From Culex pipiens pallens (lineage: Eukaryota; Arthropoda; Insecta; Diptera; Culicidae), in contig NC_068938.1 of the NCBI RefSeq assembly GCF_016801865.2, positions 99,067,925 to 99,131,924 of the forward strand: a stretch of DNA of 64,000 nt, in the 5' to 3' direction. How positions within the stretch are numbered: the stretch's first letter is position 1; the number at the start of each line of letters is the position of its first letter. The translations under genes and the position numbers were made by a program. The notes below the pieces were generated by a model. The model searched no databases, was not told the DNA's origin, and was given only the letters and a program-made list of their open reading frames with translations. Shown one piece after another: positions 23,483 through 33,445 of this stretch.

Positions 23483-24177
23483 TATATATTCCTTACATTG
23501 AAATTTTAAAAAATTTGAAAAAAAAAATTGGCTGCTAATTTTTTGAATCAAGGGGGCGACAGAAGCTTTGAAAAATATTTGCAAATGACCATGTACGGTA
23601 AAAGTCTGATTTGTCCCTTTCAAAGGCAAATTAATTTCTTAAAAAATATTTACTCTTGTGATTTCAATAAATAATATATAATCAGGGCTTAAACTTTGGG
23701 CGTCGTACATATTTTCAATTTGATTTAAATTTAAATTTGAAAACTTGCAGAAAGATCCAATGTGGTCAATCTTCCCGGATAAACGAAAACTATATGAATT
23801 CTAGTGAGGACCTTAAAACAACCTTATGAGTTATGGTCACCATTTGTAATAATGTTATTTGGCGGACCTTGATAACTATTTGTCAAATGGTTACCATTAG
23901 TAATAGAGTTATTTGAATGTTTGTAATGGTCAACTATTTTCTTGATGACTTTAAAAAACTATTTGAGGATGTTTACTCAAATGGTTACCCTAAATCATAA
24001 GGTGGTTTTTAAGTTCAAATGGTTCATATTGATTCACGATTACCATATAGAAACATTAAATACCCATTTGAAAAATAGTTAGAACTTGCAAAAAGCGTTT
24101 ACCAAATTTGACTAAGTTTTGTTTTCAAATGAAAGAATCAAACTTTTTTGTCTGTAGCTTCATAAGGGGTTGGGTTT

Positions 24178-24331
24178 GTGCTGGAGTCGGATTTGGGCAA
24201 CTTCCGGAACAAGATTTTGTCTGACTAAGTTGCCGGAAAAGTGTACGATCTACTCAACGATGGTGGGGCTGATAAAAGCGAAGAATGACAACTTTGGCAG
24301 AGAGTTTGTGAACCATATGGTAAAGGCATTC
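24178..24331 (+). pseudogene. Captured fragment resembling nuclear cap-binding protein CBP80 (NCBP1)
   Basis: One frame reads VLESDLGNFRNKIL and then stops. Shifting frame at about 24224 gives KLPEKCTIYSTMVGL, then KNDNFGREFVNHMVK. This order matches the N-terminal MIF4G region of CBP80, where a VLE.DL.N...KIL stretch is followed by LPEK.TIY.T.VGL and a NFG.EFV motif. A frameshift, a stop directly before it (24163-24165) and loss of similarity after VKAF show it is non-functional. CBP80 is a nuclear protein that binds capped RNA with CBP20. Its position between TIRs suggests capture by a transposon. The identification is from motif memory without an alignment. Confidence 0.7.
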
Positions 24332-24685
24332 ACTTTACGGTGAAGTGTTCGTCGTGCAGCTGCACCAGTAGTACCAAGTTATGTGGACATCATTTGGCTT
24401 ACTTGGCCCTGGATTTTACCCACATTTGAGCTGCCAAAGAAAGCCAATCCGAAGTTTACCAATTTTAGTTGACAGAATCTAAACCAACAAAAAGAGAAAA
24501 CAAACTGAGGAGCTCAAGAACAAAAAGGCTCGAAAATGTCGGTTCCTTTTGATGCGCTACAATTCCTTTGAGTTTCGTTGACGATTCAATTTTAAGCATA
24601 TCATGTTTGTGATAATTGTTACTTTATTTCAATTGTATGAGCGAATCATTTTTCAACAGTTGATAGTTTTGGATTTACGGCATAT

Positions 24686-25076
24686 TTGCGAGAGCAGGTA
24701 ACGAGCGTAGCGAGAGAAGAGAAACGAAAGAGCGCGCCAGGCAGAGTATCATTACTCTGCTTTGCGCGCTCTCTCGTTTCTCTTCTCTCGCTATGCTCGT
24801 TACCTGCACTCGTTGCAGGCTGGCGCAGGCAAAAACAGTCTGAAGTGAAACGTTTGTGCGGCTGGTTGTTGTCTACGTTTTGTGCGCAGGTATAATTTTC
24901 AAACAAATCATTTGATTTACCAGATACTTTGTTTACATTTTTCTTGTTGATAATTTCAGCGCCGTGGAGAACTTGAAACAACGGAACAGCTGGTGCTGGA
25001 GGATTCGGCGGCAGCCGTCCGACAAAACAAAATCGATGCGAACACACGATTGTTATTAATCAAGGAAATCATTTGA
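24686..25076 (+). CDS. Possible two-exon open frame inside the TIR element
   Basis: An ATG at 24686 is open to a GT donor at 24890. Removing 24890-24959 (70 bp, ending TTTCAG) joins in frame to 38 further codons (RRGELETTEQLVLED..) ending at TGA 25074-25076, for 106 residues. The intron size and phase 0 are plausible for a mosquito gene. The second exon has coding-like composition (E, L, A, R). The first exon overlaps a hairpin repeat, so the true start may lie after it. I do not recognise the product; it may be another captured exon. Confidence 0.25.
24694..24807. repeat. Near-perfect hairpin, ~46-bp arms
   Basis: GCAGGTAACGAGCGTAGCGA continues into GAGAAGAGAAACGA and GAGAGCGCGC-type sequence, and returns in inverted form ending GCTCGTTACCTGC, around a short loop that itself contains CAGAGTATCATTACTCTG. 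Only about three arm mismatches are seen. It could be a small MITE or a source of a stem-loop RNA. Confidence 0.75.
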
Positions 25077-26149
25077 ATCATCAGATAAGTACACATATTT
25101 GAATGTTACATTCTATTCGATACTTTGTGATTTTTTTCTTCTTTTTTCAGGTTTGGACGACTTTGGCAGTATGATCAACCGAACAGAATCGGCAATCAAC
25201 TAGAATTAAAGCCAAAAAAGTTTTAATATTATTGTTGTGAACTATCCGTCAAAAAGTGAACAATTCTGTAAAAATTAGGTAGGTAAAAAATGCTAGAAAA
25301 ACTATTAAAAACCATTTGAAAACTATTTCTCAAATAGTGGAACTGGGAGAAAATTATAGAATTAACCTTAAATAACCGTGTGAAAACTATTTCTAAAATA
25401 GTAGCGCTCGGTAAAAATAGCAAGAAAAACCCTAAAAAACCATTTAAGAACCATTTGTAAAACAGTAGCAGCAAGGTTAAAAATTGTGAAAAAAAAACCT
25501 TAAAATACCATTGAAAAACCGTTTCTGAGACAGTAAAAACCGGAGGAAAAAGGTCGCTTCCACGCGAAAATTAACTTTATTTTTACCATTACACAAATGG
25601 TAATCTAACGAAACGTTGTTCGGAGATTTTTAAGGTTACCGTTGCTAACCACCCTCATCTCAGATGGTCGAACTTTATGAAAAATGGTAGGGTACCATTT
25701 CCGATATGGTATTTTAAAGGTTTTCCTACCATTTTTCAAATAGTGGTTACGATCTCTGAAATGGTGAGTAAACCATTTAACAAAAAGTTTTTTTAAGGTT
25801 CTCGTTTATGCGGGTTAATGTTTAAAACTGTTGGAAACATTTTCTTAACGATAAAATACATCGTGGCATAAAATTTTAAGAAATAACTATTTGGAACACA
25901 AGTTTTTCAACTATAAAAACGAGTAACGTTTTATAAATTCTTTTACAAAAAGTGGCAAAGCATTAAAGTATTTCCAAATGTTAGTGTTAAAATTTAATTG
26001 AAATTTACTTATTAACTTTTATAAATTATCATAAAATAAGAAACGTATTCATCATTTTTTCTGAAGAACTTTACCTGAAGATTTATGAGTGGGTAGAATT
26101 GTATTATAATTTTAAAACCAAACCACGACACCCAATTTTCCAGGGCTGC

Positions 26150-26364
26150 GGAGTCGGGTCATATTTCAAGCGACTCCGACTCCGACTCCGACTCCGGCTT
26201 GCTGAGATTAGACGACTCCAACTCCGACTCCGGCTCCGGCTTTCAGTCCCAACCGACTCCGACTCCGACTCCAACTCCGGCCTACCAACTCTAGCCGACT
26301 CCGACTCCGACTCCGACTCCAGCTTTCTACAAATTGTTGGCTCCGACTCCAACTCCGACTCCAC
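26150..26364 (+). repeat. Left hexamer arm (GACTCC)n
   Basis: Runs of GACTCC with GGCTCC and AACTCC variants are separated by spacers such as GGCTTGCTGAGATTAGAC and AGCTTTCTACAAATTG. Both strands are open through it (SDSDS on one strand, SESES on the other), which is a repeat artefact. Confidence 0.85.
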
Positions 26365-26789
26365 ATATTTTGAAATGTTTCAAAAGTTTGTTAACTATTA
26401 TTTTGAAAACATTGATAAATAGGATTATTTAAATACTCTCTAACTGCTATGTTTTTCTCAAGGAAGAATCAACGGAAAAAAAGTTTCTAGGTTACAAGTT
26501 TTATACGTTGTTGAAACAGAATTCAAAAACTATCTCCAGTTTTGAAGGCATTTTCAGAAGAACAGTTTTGAAATTAAATTGGGTTTTATTTACTTAACCT
26601 CAAATTAGCTTGTTTGTTTTATTTACATTTGAATTATAAAAAGCTTATATATTTTAATATCAAATTGCATTTTTTTTAATGAATCATTCAAAGAAACCTG
26701 ACCTTAATGATCGATTTAACATATGAATTCAATTTGCACACTTTTAAGCTGACATTTATAAGAAGCACATTGTCTATCAAAGTCACCTT

Positions 26790-27205
26790 GTTTTTTAAAT
26801 AACAATTTTAAACTAAACTGTTTTTTTTGCAATTCCGCTGTGAAACTGTCAACTTTTCCTGTCCTTCTGGAGAAACGAAACGGCCTACTTTTCCCTACCA
26901 AAAATAACAAAATGGAAAATTTATAAACAAAAGTTGAACTTTTCAGCACTAGTATCGAAAAGTAACATTTTTCAATATTTTTTTTGTTTTGAACGGTGAG
27001 TTTACTTAACATATGAATAATTGACATAAAATTCCATTCAAAAAGCGTTTTTCGGAATTGCAAAAAATGTTGTAAGCAACTCGTTGCAAAACTTGTTTTT
27101 TTGCAGCACTCATCGTATTTGTCCAACTCGGTAAACCTCGTTGGATAAATGTACGACTCGTGCTTAAAACAACTTATTTTTGCAACTTGTTGCATATACT
27201 ACTAT
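26790..27205 (-). repeat. CAGCACGAGTCG hairpin repeat, copy 1
   Basis: It contains TTGCAGCACTCATCGTATTT, GTCCAACTCGGTAAACCTCG, ATAAATGTACGACTCGTGCT and ACTTTTCCTGTCCTTC. The same order, better preserved, occurs at 46040-46345 and 46975-47480. The central part folds: AGCACTCATCGTATTTGTCC against GGATAAATGTACGACTCGTGCT. It is nested in the 2.5-kb hAT-like element. Confidence 0.6.
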
Positions 27206-27266
27206 TTAAAGATTATGATCGCAAATCAAGGTATCTAAAAAATGTCTCTGTGGAAAAGGTAATTAA

Positions 27267-27506
27267 GGGGTCCTTTTCAAATATCCGTGACCTAGAAAAT
27301 ATTTTACTTGGGAATTATTGATTTATTTTAATTTTAAAATTTTCAATATACATAGAAGGAGGCGCGCAATACTTCTTGAATCTTCACCTAAAACGAAGCT
27401 TTATGAATGATCGTGCGCCTCCTTCAAAATATATGAAATATCAAAATATTGGATAAAAACCAAAATCCACAGGTAAAATATTTTCTAGGTCATTTTAAAA
27501 GGACCT
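27267..27506. repeat. Small inverted repeat (GGTCCTTTT ends)
   Basis: GGTCCTTTTCAAATATCCGT, followed by GACCTAGAAAATATTTTAC, is matched in inverted form by GTAAAATATTTTCTAGGTC and ATTTTAAAAGGACC. A second inverted pair, GAAGGAGGCGCGC and GCGCCTCCTTC, lies inside. It is MITE-like. No TSD was assigned. Confidence 0.65.
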
Positions 27507-28412
27507 TTCCATAAAACATTTTTTTAGGTACATTGATTTGCAATGATAATCACCTTCCGAAATATTGGCGTGGGACATACAATATGAGAAAATTATTACC
27601 GGTTGAATAATATTATAATTTTGTGTACTTTTTGGTACTGAAATCTAGAGATTTGTTCAACGATTTTTTGCAACGATATTAAAATAGTTTGTCAAGGATC
27701 AACATTCTCAGATTTTAGTAGAGAAATAGTAAACATTAAGATTATCGATATATTTAACATATTCAATGATTATTTCAAAATAAGTTGCAACTGTATTGAT
27801 AATTTTTTGTCAGTTTCAATTATTTTAAATGCAACACTTTGATTTTTTTGTACTTAGTTTAAAACAAAATGCACATTTTGATTTCTTTGAAATAGATTGT
27901 TATAACGATTGAATATTTGTTGGAAGAGTTATACTGTCATTGACTTTTTCCGATTTCCAAAAACAGCAATTATTATTTTTAATCTTTTTTTGTACCTCGT
28001 ATTTTTTCCCTGAAAAATGATTTACTTAAAACCTCCAAGACATTCGCTATCAGGGTAAAAGATGACTGTGTGTGTACTTTTTTCAGAGAGAACTAGATTA
28101 AATTTGGTCAAATTTTAATTGAAAGGGATGCAGTCAAGAATCAATTAAATATTTCTGACTACAAAAAGTTATAATACGAAATACTTGGGGTAAGAGGGAA
28201 TAAACAGGTTTTTAGTAAAATAACACAATAAGAGTTTTCCAATCACAATAAAAAGCTTCAAAAACATAATGGCATCTGATAAATCTTTTAAAAAAAATGG
28301 CAATAAAGTGCATACGACTTAAAAAAAAACAGTTAAAAATATAAGAAGTTTTGTAAATTAAGCTGTTTTATAGCAAATACTGAACAACAAGATTTTTTTT
28401 TTGCATTTAAGA

Positions 28413-28620
28413 TGACTCCGACTCCGACTCCGACTCCGGGTTATCAGAAATTTTCGACTCCGACTCCGACTCCGACTCCAGCTCATAAAATTTAGCCGAC
28501 TCCGGCTCCGACTCCGACTCCAGCTGTTCGAGTTTTGACGACTCCGGCTCCGACTCCGACTCCAGGTCCCCAAAAAGACCCGACTCCACCGACTCCGGCT
28601 CCGACTCCGACTCCGACTCC
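28413..28620 (-). repeat. Right hexamer arm (GACTCC)n
   Basis: It has the same hexamer composition. Because the unit also reads GACTCC rightward here, the array does not strictly invert, while the CAGGGCTG terminus does. Spacers such as AAATTTTC and AGCTGTTCGAGTTTTGAC differ from the left arm, so the arms have diverged or expanded independently. Confidence 0.75.
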
Positions 28621-28637
28621 ACAGCCCTGCAATTTTC

Positions 28638-29179
28638 AACCAGGTCGAATTTATTACTTTAAAGATCGAAAAGAGCAAGTTTTCGTCTACTTAAGAAATT
28701 TGCGCAAAATATATTTTAAACGGGGAAATAACAAACCATATTATGTTCCAAATATGTGATTCTACAAATGTTTAGTAAATTCAAGAGGTACTTAAAGTTC
28801 CCCACTGCAATGGTTATTTTTGTAACTTTGTATGGATCTTAACCTATACTAATGCTTGTTAACAAAACAAGAAAAACGAACTTTGCATTAAATAATAATT
28901 GAATCTCAAATTGTAATATCATAGTTAAAAATGAATAGTTTAAAATAAATTAAAAGGAGCAAATTAAAGGTTAAAGTATATTTTACAACAAGTATAGTTA
29001 ACAAATAACCAAATAATACTTGATTAGCTATGAGAAGTGAAGTTTTTGTCTGTCACGCTCAGAAAACAACACCTTTAAAAAAAATTGGTAGAGATATTTT
29101 TGTCTAATTGTTTACCCTTCAATAAAATCGTGCTTTCTAAGCATTAATTATTTTTATTTTAGTAGTGGGCAAATACTGA
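28638..29179. other. AT-rich intergenic, nothing recognised
   Basis: This is very AT-rich sequence without open frames above about 40 codons. I see no inverted repeats or repeat-family motifs. Confidence 0.5.
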
Positions 29180-29182
29180 TTA

Positions 29183-30006
29183 GGCGTCATCCATAAAGTA
29201 TCCCGAGCATGGGTAAATAACAAGGGAAATGCGTAATAATACCTTTCTCTGGTATCAATACCAAATTTGGGTATTCCTGGACCCTTCAAAATTTGTCTTG
29301 AGGATTATGCAAGAGCAGAATGTGGTATCATACCAATTTAAGGTATTGTTTTGATATTGCAAAATTGCAGAATTTGTCAATGGTCGAACACCACATTTTG
29401 GTATTCTTTTGGTATTACTGTATTTTATCAAATTCCTCTGAAACTATGGGAAAATTTTGCAAATATCAGCGACCAAAATGTGCTCTTGGTTGCCCAGTAA
29501 TAGATGGTAAAATACCATGAAATCATACCAAAATCATGTATGTGGAAGACCACAGGAATACCAAAAAATGATTTTCCAAGGGCGCGGGAATACTTAAAAT
29601 TAAAACCATGGCAATACCAAGTTTTGGTATTCAAGCAATGTTCAAAAATCCAGAAGACCTCAACTTGGTATTGAAATGGTTTTATTTTGAGATATTATTT
29701 TACCCTTGGAATAACATGGTTTGGTATTGTTGTGCCCTTCCACATACAAGACCTTGGTATGATTTCATGGTATTTTACCATCTATTACTGGGCAACCAAG
29801 GGCACATTTTGGTCCCTGTTATTTGCCCAAGTAATACCAAAATTTGGTATTCCCGTGTTATTTACCCCTGCTCGGGTAGGGGGGGAGGGGGGGTCTGAGC
29901 AAGTGTGACATTGCATGTTATAAGTATAGGAAAAGCGTGACAAAGGGGGGGAGGGGGGGGGTAAATTTTGGCCGATTTTAGCGTGACGTACTTTATGGAT
30001 GAAGCC
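29183..30006. mobile_element. Harbinger-like MITE, TTA TSD, with nested insertion
   Basis: TTA at 29180-29182 and 30007-30009 flanks ends reading GGCGTCATCCATAAAGTA and GGCTTCATCCATAAAGTA inward. The right part contains TGACGTACTTTATGG and two GGGGGGGAGGGGGGG runs. The 3-bp TTA duplication is typical of PIF/Harbinger. The element is split by 29201-29876, so its own length is only about 148 bp. It is non-coding. Confidence 0.75.
29201..29876. mobile_element. Nested element with CCCGAGCA ends, TA TSD
   Basis: TA at 29199-29200 and 29877-29878 flanks TCCCGAGCATGGGTAAATAA and, inverted, CCCGAGCAGGGGTAAATAAC. The interior is dense in GGTATT/AATACC words, for example TTTGGTATTC and CTTGGTATGATTTCATGGTA, arranged in both orientations. 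Overlapping open frames here follow from this pattern. It inserted into the Harbinger-like MITE. Confidence 0.75.
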
Positions 30007-30009
30007 TTA

Positions 30010-31357
30010 CACGGGTGGTAGAAAATTTGATTTATTGGACGAAATTAACGGCATCGTGCCTCTACCCTAGTATCATTTTAGGTTTTAAGTAGGCCATAAA
30101 TGCCTATTTAGGTTGTATGAGGGTTTTAAGAACCATGAAAAACCAGTAAAAAACCTTTTTGGTGACAAATTTATGTTTCTTGTAATGTTATGGAAATCGT
30201 CATTAATCAATGATTATCAACTAGGGCATCAATGATTGTGTGTCGAAATTATATAAATTTCTATACATATTTTTTATTTGTATAAAACATATCCACCACT
30301 GGTTTTAAAAATCACAAGAATCGGCTCTTGATGAACCATATTGTTACAGGTATTCAGATATTTCAGTATTTCTCATTCTCCCTAATTTCATTTCCTCTGA
30401 TTAAGTTATTTTCAGAATAAAATGCTTATGGTAATTGATTCGTAACGAATCGGTATAGAACCTCTTCTAATTCAATAGCTCATATTTAACCATTACCTCT
30501 TGCTTAAAGCTTCCACATCTCCCACGTATTACGCCACACTCGCCGCATAATAAACTTCCGTAATTGAGGGAATCTCACCCATAAACTCTGATTATCTCAA
30601 ATTTGAATCCGCTAACGATATAAAACCTCTCCCCCGTTCGCTCTCACTCTGCTTCATTGAAACTTGAACTTGCCTCTCCAAACTTGAACCGCATTCCAAA
30701 TTGAAAATCGAACTTGTTAAACTAGAACCATCAAGTTGCCTCGCTCCAGCAACAACAACAATCTTCTTCACACCTGTTCCGTGTGAGGCAGCCAACTTCT
30801 CTTCATTCACCGGAATTACTGCGCTGAGAGCTGCTTTCACTGCCTGCCCTGCGAGTCGCGGGAGAGTCAAACAAAGTCGAAGAACTTCTTCAACCTGTTC
30901 TGCAGCGTTAATCGGCGTCGGTGGCGGCGCTACTTCGGCCAGAAACTTGTTCGGCAATTACGACCTGCGCGGGCCTTCTTTCACTCTCTTTTGGGGCCCC
31001 GTTTCTCGTGGTTCTCGTAGGTTGTTCAGGGTGTTCTCGCTTGAGACATTTACATTTTAATATTTGCTTTTGTGATGGAGATATTGGAGATATACAAATA
31101 CTGAAATGCTAAAAATCAAACACCTTTTTCTTTTTTTTTTCTTGATGTCAATAGTTGAAAACGTTTAAAAATTACTTTCAGACTACTTTTCTTTTTTTTT
31201 TTTGTATATTCAACTTCGAATTTTACAGTCAAGACTCAGCCATGGAAATATTTAAATTTGGATAAGGTCGATGCAAATATTTTCAAAGGTTTTGTCCCTC
31301 GGCTCCCTCGGCCCTAAAAAATTATAAAAAATCTAATAACAAGCCATAGTATCAACA
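30010..31357. other. Intergenic with a GC-richer stretch at 30480-31060
   Basis: 30010-30480 is AT-rich. 30480-31060 is GC-richer and has a TATAAAA at 30619-30625, followed about 30 bp later by CACTCTGCTTCATT, then competing open frames of about 120 codons on both strands (30592-30957 minus; 30701-31060 plus) that I cannot assign. A TG..CA bounded solo LTR from about 30349 is possible but no TSD was found. 31285-31345 carries a GATGCAAATATTTTCAAAGG..CTCGGCC end motif of the GGCTGGT/GGCCGATGC MITE family. Confidence 0.3.
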
Positions 31358-31399
31358 TAAGGATGTAACAAGAATGACTTTTTGGCGGGCATTCAAGGG

Positions 31400-31767
31400 T
31401 TTATTTGAGTTTAAAAATTATGCTATTTTTTCACTAAAATGCCAATAACTCCCTTTAGATTTAACCAATTAGGATGCTTCTCCCTGCATTGTGTTGCATT
31501 TTTTAAGCCCTTTCAGATGCATTTCGAATTTTGAAATTTTATTGAATTTTGCCCAAGTTACAGCCTTTTTAAGATTTTTTACGTTTTTGAACCTTCAAAC
31601 TTTGTGTCCCGATTTGCCCCACTTCCCGTTGACCTAGAGTGCTCATATTTTGGTTAGATGCTAGTTTTATAAGTACAAACAACCCCTGAAAATTTCAGGC
31701 AGATTGGTGAGGTCCAAACGACGTCCCATACAAAGGGGTATGCCCTGTTCGTGGACTCGCTCTTAAA
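31400..31767 (+). repeat. AAGAGCGAG-family repeat copy
   Basis: It runs from TTATTTGAGTTTAAAAATTA through CCAATTAGGATGCTTCTCCC and CCCGTTGACCTAGAGTGCTC to GGACTCGCTCTTAAA. Its orientation is opposite to the copy at 15694-16001. It is non-coding. Confidence 0.65.
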
Positions 31768-32114
31768 ATTGAAGGGCGGAGCGCCAGCTCCTGTTACGTC
31801 CAATCAAGCTTATATTTTGGATTTGAGCTTAGTATGCCCACCAACTTTCATTTTTAAAGGGTTAAAATGGATGAAAACAAACATTTTTATGCATGTTTCT
31901 ATTGTGAAATTGTCTCAGAAACACGAATATGATAAAAATATCACCAGAAAATGGGAGCTAAGGGGTCCCCCAAACAAAAATTTACAACTAAAAAATTCAC
32001 TAAAAGTAAAAGTGTCTATTTAATATGTTAAACTGCCTTACCCAAAGCGTTCTCAGTCTCAGATGGTAGTCCCAGATGTCCCCTACAAGCTGCAGGTCGA
32101 ACCGAGTTGATATC

Positions 32115-32492
32115 TGGATGGAACACTTTTTTATTTGAGTTTGAAAATTATGCTATTTTTTCACTAAAATGCCAATAACTTCCTTTAGACTTAACCAATT
32201 GGGATGCTTTTCCCTGCATTTTGTTGCTTTTTTTAAGCCCGTTCAGATGCATTTTGGAATTTGAAATTAAATTGATTTTTGCCAAAGTTATAGCCTTTTT
32301 AAGATTTTTGACGTTTTTGAACTTTCAAACTTTGTGTCCCGATTTGCCCCACTTCCCGTTGACCTAGAGTGCTCATATTTTGGCCAGACGCTAGTTTTAT
32401 AAGTACAAACAACCCATGAAAATTTCAGGCAAATTGGTGAGGTCGATGCGAGATGGGTATGCTTTGCTCGTGGACTCGCTCTTAAATGGGAA
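32115..32492 (+). repeat. AAGAGCGAG-family repeat copy
   Basis: It matches the copy 350 bp upstream almost base for base over about 360 bp, again from TTATTTGAGTTTGAAAATTA to GGACTCGCTCTTAAA. Two close copies in the same orientation inside one element suggest local duplication or two insertions. Confidence 0.65.
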
Positions 32493-32784
32493 GGTCTGTA
32501 CCGAGCTCCAGGGTTCTCCAAATTTCAATGTTATATATACCAAAAGATGCGCAAGGATCAATGATGTTGAAAATAAACGCTCCAGTGGCCAAAATGCCTC
32601 AAAAAGTGACATTTTTGAAAAAATCTTTTTTTACGGGTTAAATCCCATTTAAAATTGAAGGGCGGAGCGCCAGCTCCTGTTACGTCCAATCCAGCTCATA
32701 TTTTGGATTTGGGCTTAGTATGCCCACCGGAACAAACCCTTGAATGTCCGCCAAAAAGTCATTTTTGTTACACTCTACTGTACA

Positions 32785-33135
32785 TCCAAGTTTACGAAGA
32801 GCAAAAAGTAAAAATTGTTTTTGTACAGATACAATACGTTTTTAGTGGATTTTGACGTGTGGCCTCCAAACGTTACTACAATATTCGTACATATGCTATA
32901 AATAATGTCTTCAATATATAGGGGTCCTGAAAGTTGTAGCTGAATCGTTTTATAAAATTTAGCATGTTCGTTGCTTTGAATACCATTGTGTTGTAGTGTT
33001 CTATGAATGTCATTTTAGAGTCAACTATGACCCCTAAGTCTCTTACATTGGAAAACGTTGCTACTGGTTGATTTTCTAGTTTAACGTTAATTTTAGGTTT
33101 ATTTATCTTCCTACTAAACAAAATTGATTTTCAAA
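32785..33135 (-). pseudogene. Non-LTR retrotransposon reverse transcriptase fragment
   Basis: On the minus strand the frame reads ..VRDLGVIVDSKMTFIEH, then KATNMLNFIKRF, DPYILKTLFIAYVR and, after a frameshift near 32880, NVWRPHVKIH..RIVSVQKQFLLFALRKLG. This order (DLGV.LDSKL.F..H, KA...L.FI.R, L..LY.S.VR..LEY, W.P....I..IE..QK.FLRF) is the C-terminal thumb region of jockey/CR1-like reverse transcriptases. It carries a frameshift and in-frame stops (about 32875). Only ~115 codons remain. It ends where the TAGGRTGTAAC element begins. Confidence 0.8.
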
Positions 33136-33445
33136 AAAACACTGTTTTTATTTTTTGATTTTCTGATATGTTTGAGGGGACATCAAATGCAAACTTTTCA
33201 GAAATTTTCCAGAACGGGCAAAAAATCTTTGATCGAGTTATGCATTTTTGAATCAATAATTTTTTTTCAAAAAATCGAATTATCGTTAGAAAAAAATTTT
33301 AACTTCATTTTTCGATGTAAAATCATATTTGCAATCAAAAAGTACTCTAGTGAAATCTTAAAGTGTACCGTTTTCAGATTATAGCCATTTTAGGTAACTT
33401 TTTTGAAAGTAGTTTGCCTTCAGTTTTATGTGTTATTTGTAAGGT

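Larger units (their letters stand above)
23774..25814. mobile_element. TIR element with captured gene fragment
   Basis: The left end CCCGGATAAACGAAAAC and right end, read inward, CCCGCATAAACGAGAAC form the termini, both followed by ACCTTAAAA. Subterminal stretches on both sides repeat AACCATTTGAAAAACTATTT/CAAATAGT motifs in many diverged copies (23820-24100 and 25270-25790). No clean TSD could be fixed. The core (about 24150-25210) is less AT-rich, with exon-like and intron-like features, including a CBP80-like segment. No transposase was recognised. Confidence 0.6.
26141..28629. mobile_element. hAT-like element, 2489 bp, with GACTCC-hexamer arms
   Basis: CAATTTTC is duplicated exactly at 26133-26140 and 28630-28637. 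The ends read CAGGGCTGCGGAGTCGG and CAGGGCTGTGGAGTCGG inward. Both ends consist of ~220 bp of GACTCC hexamer runs broken by short unique spacers, in inverted orientation. The 8-bp TSD and CAGGG ends place it in hAT. No transposase is visible. The interior is AT-rich and hosts a CAGCAC-hairpin repeat (26790-27205) and a small inverted repeat (27267-27506). Confidence 0.85.
31358..32777. mobile_element. TAGGRTGTAAC element, larger composite copy
   Basis: It begins TAAGGATGTAACAAGAATGA and ends TCATTTTTGTTACACTCTA. Both ends share TGACTTTTTGGCGGGCATTC inward. The same ends bound 51799-52688, where an 8-bp TSD is clear. Here two AAGAGCGAG-family pieces fill much of the interior and the family's GGGCGGAGCGCCAGCTCC segment occurs twice, so it is a rearranged copy. 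No TSD is recognisable. The right edge lies directly against a reverse transcriptase fragment. Confidence 0.65.

Noticed and set aside
26099..26422. Ser/Asp- and Ser/Glu-rich frames in the GACTCC hexamers (also 28358-28678)
   Set aside because: Hexamer repeats give dipeptide frames on both strands; they belong to transposon arms.
30349..31050. Solo LTR of a BEL/Pao-type retrotransposon
   Set aside because: A TATAAAA and TG..CA-like borders can be picked, but no 4-6 bp TSD and no second LTR or primer-binding site is seen.
31350..32785. 8-bp TSD for the 31358-32777 element
   Set aside because: Flanking octamers agree at too few positions; the termini are accepted but no duplication is claimed.
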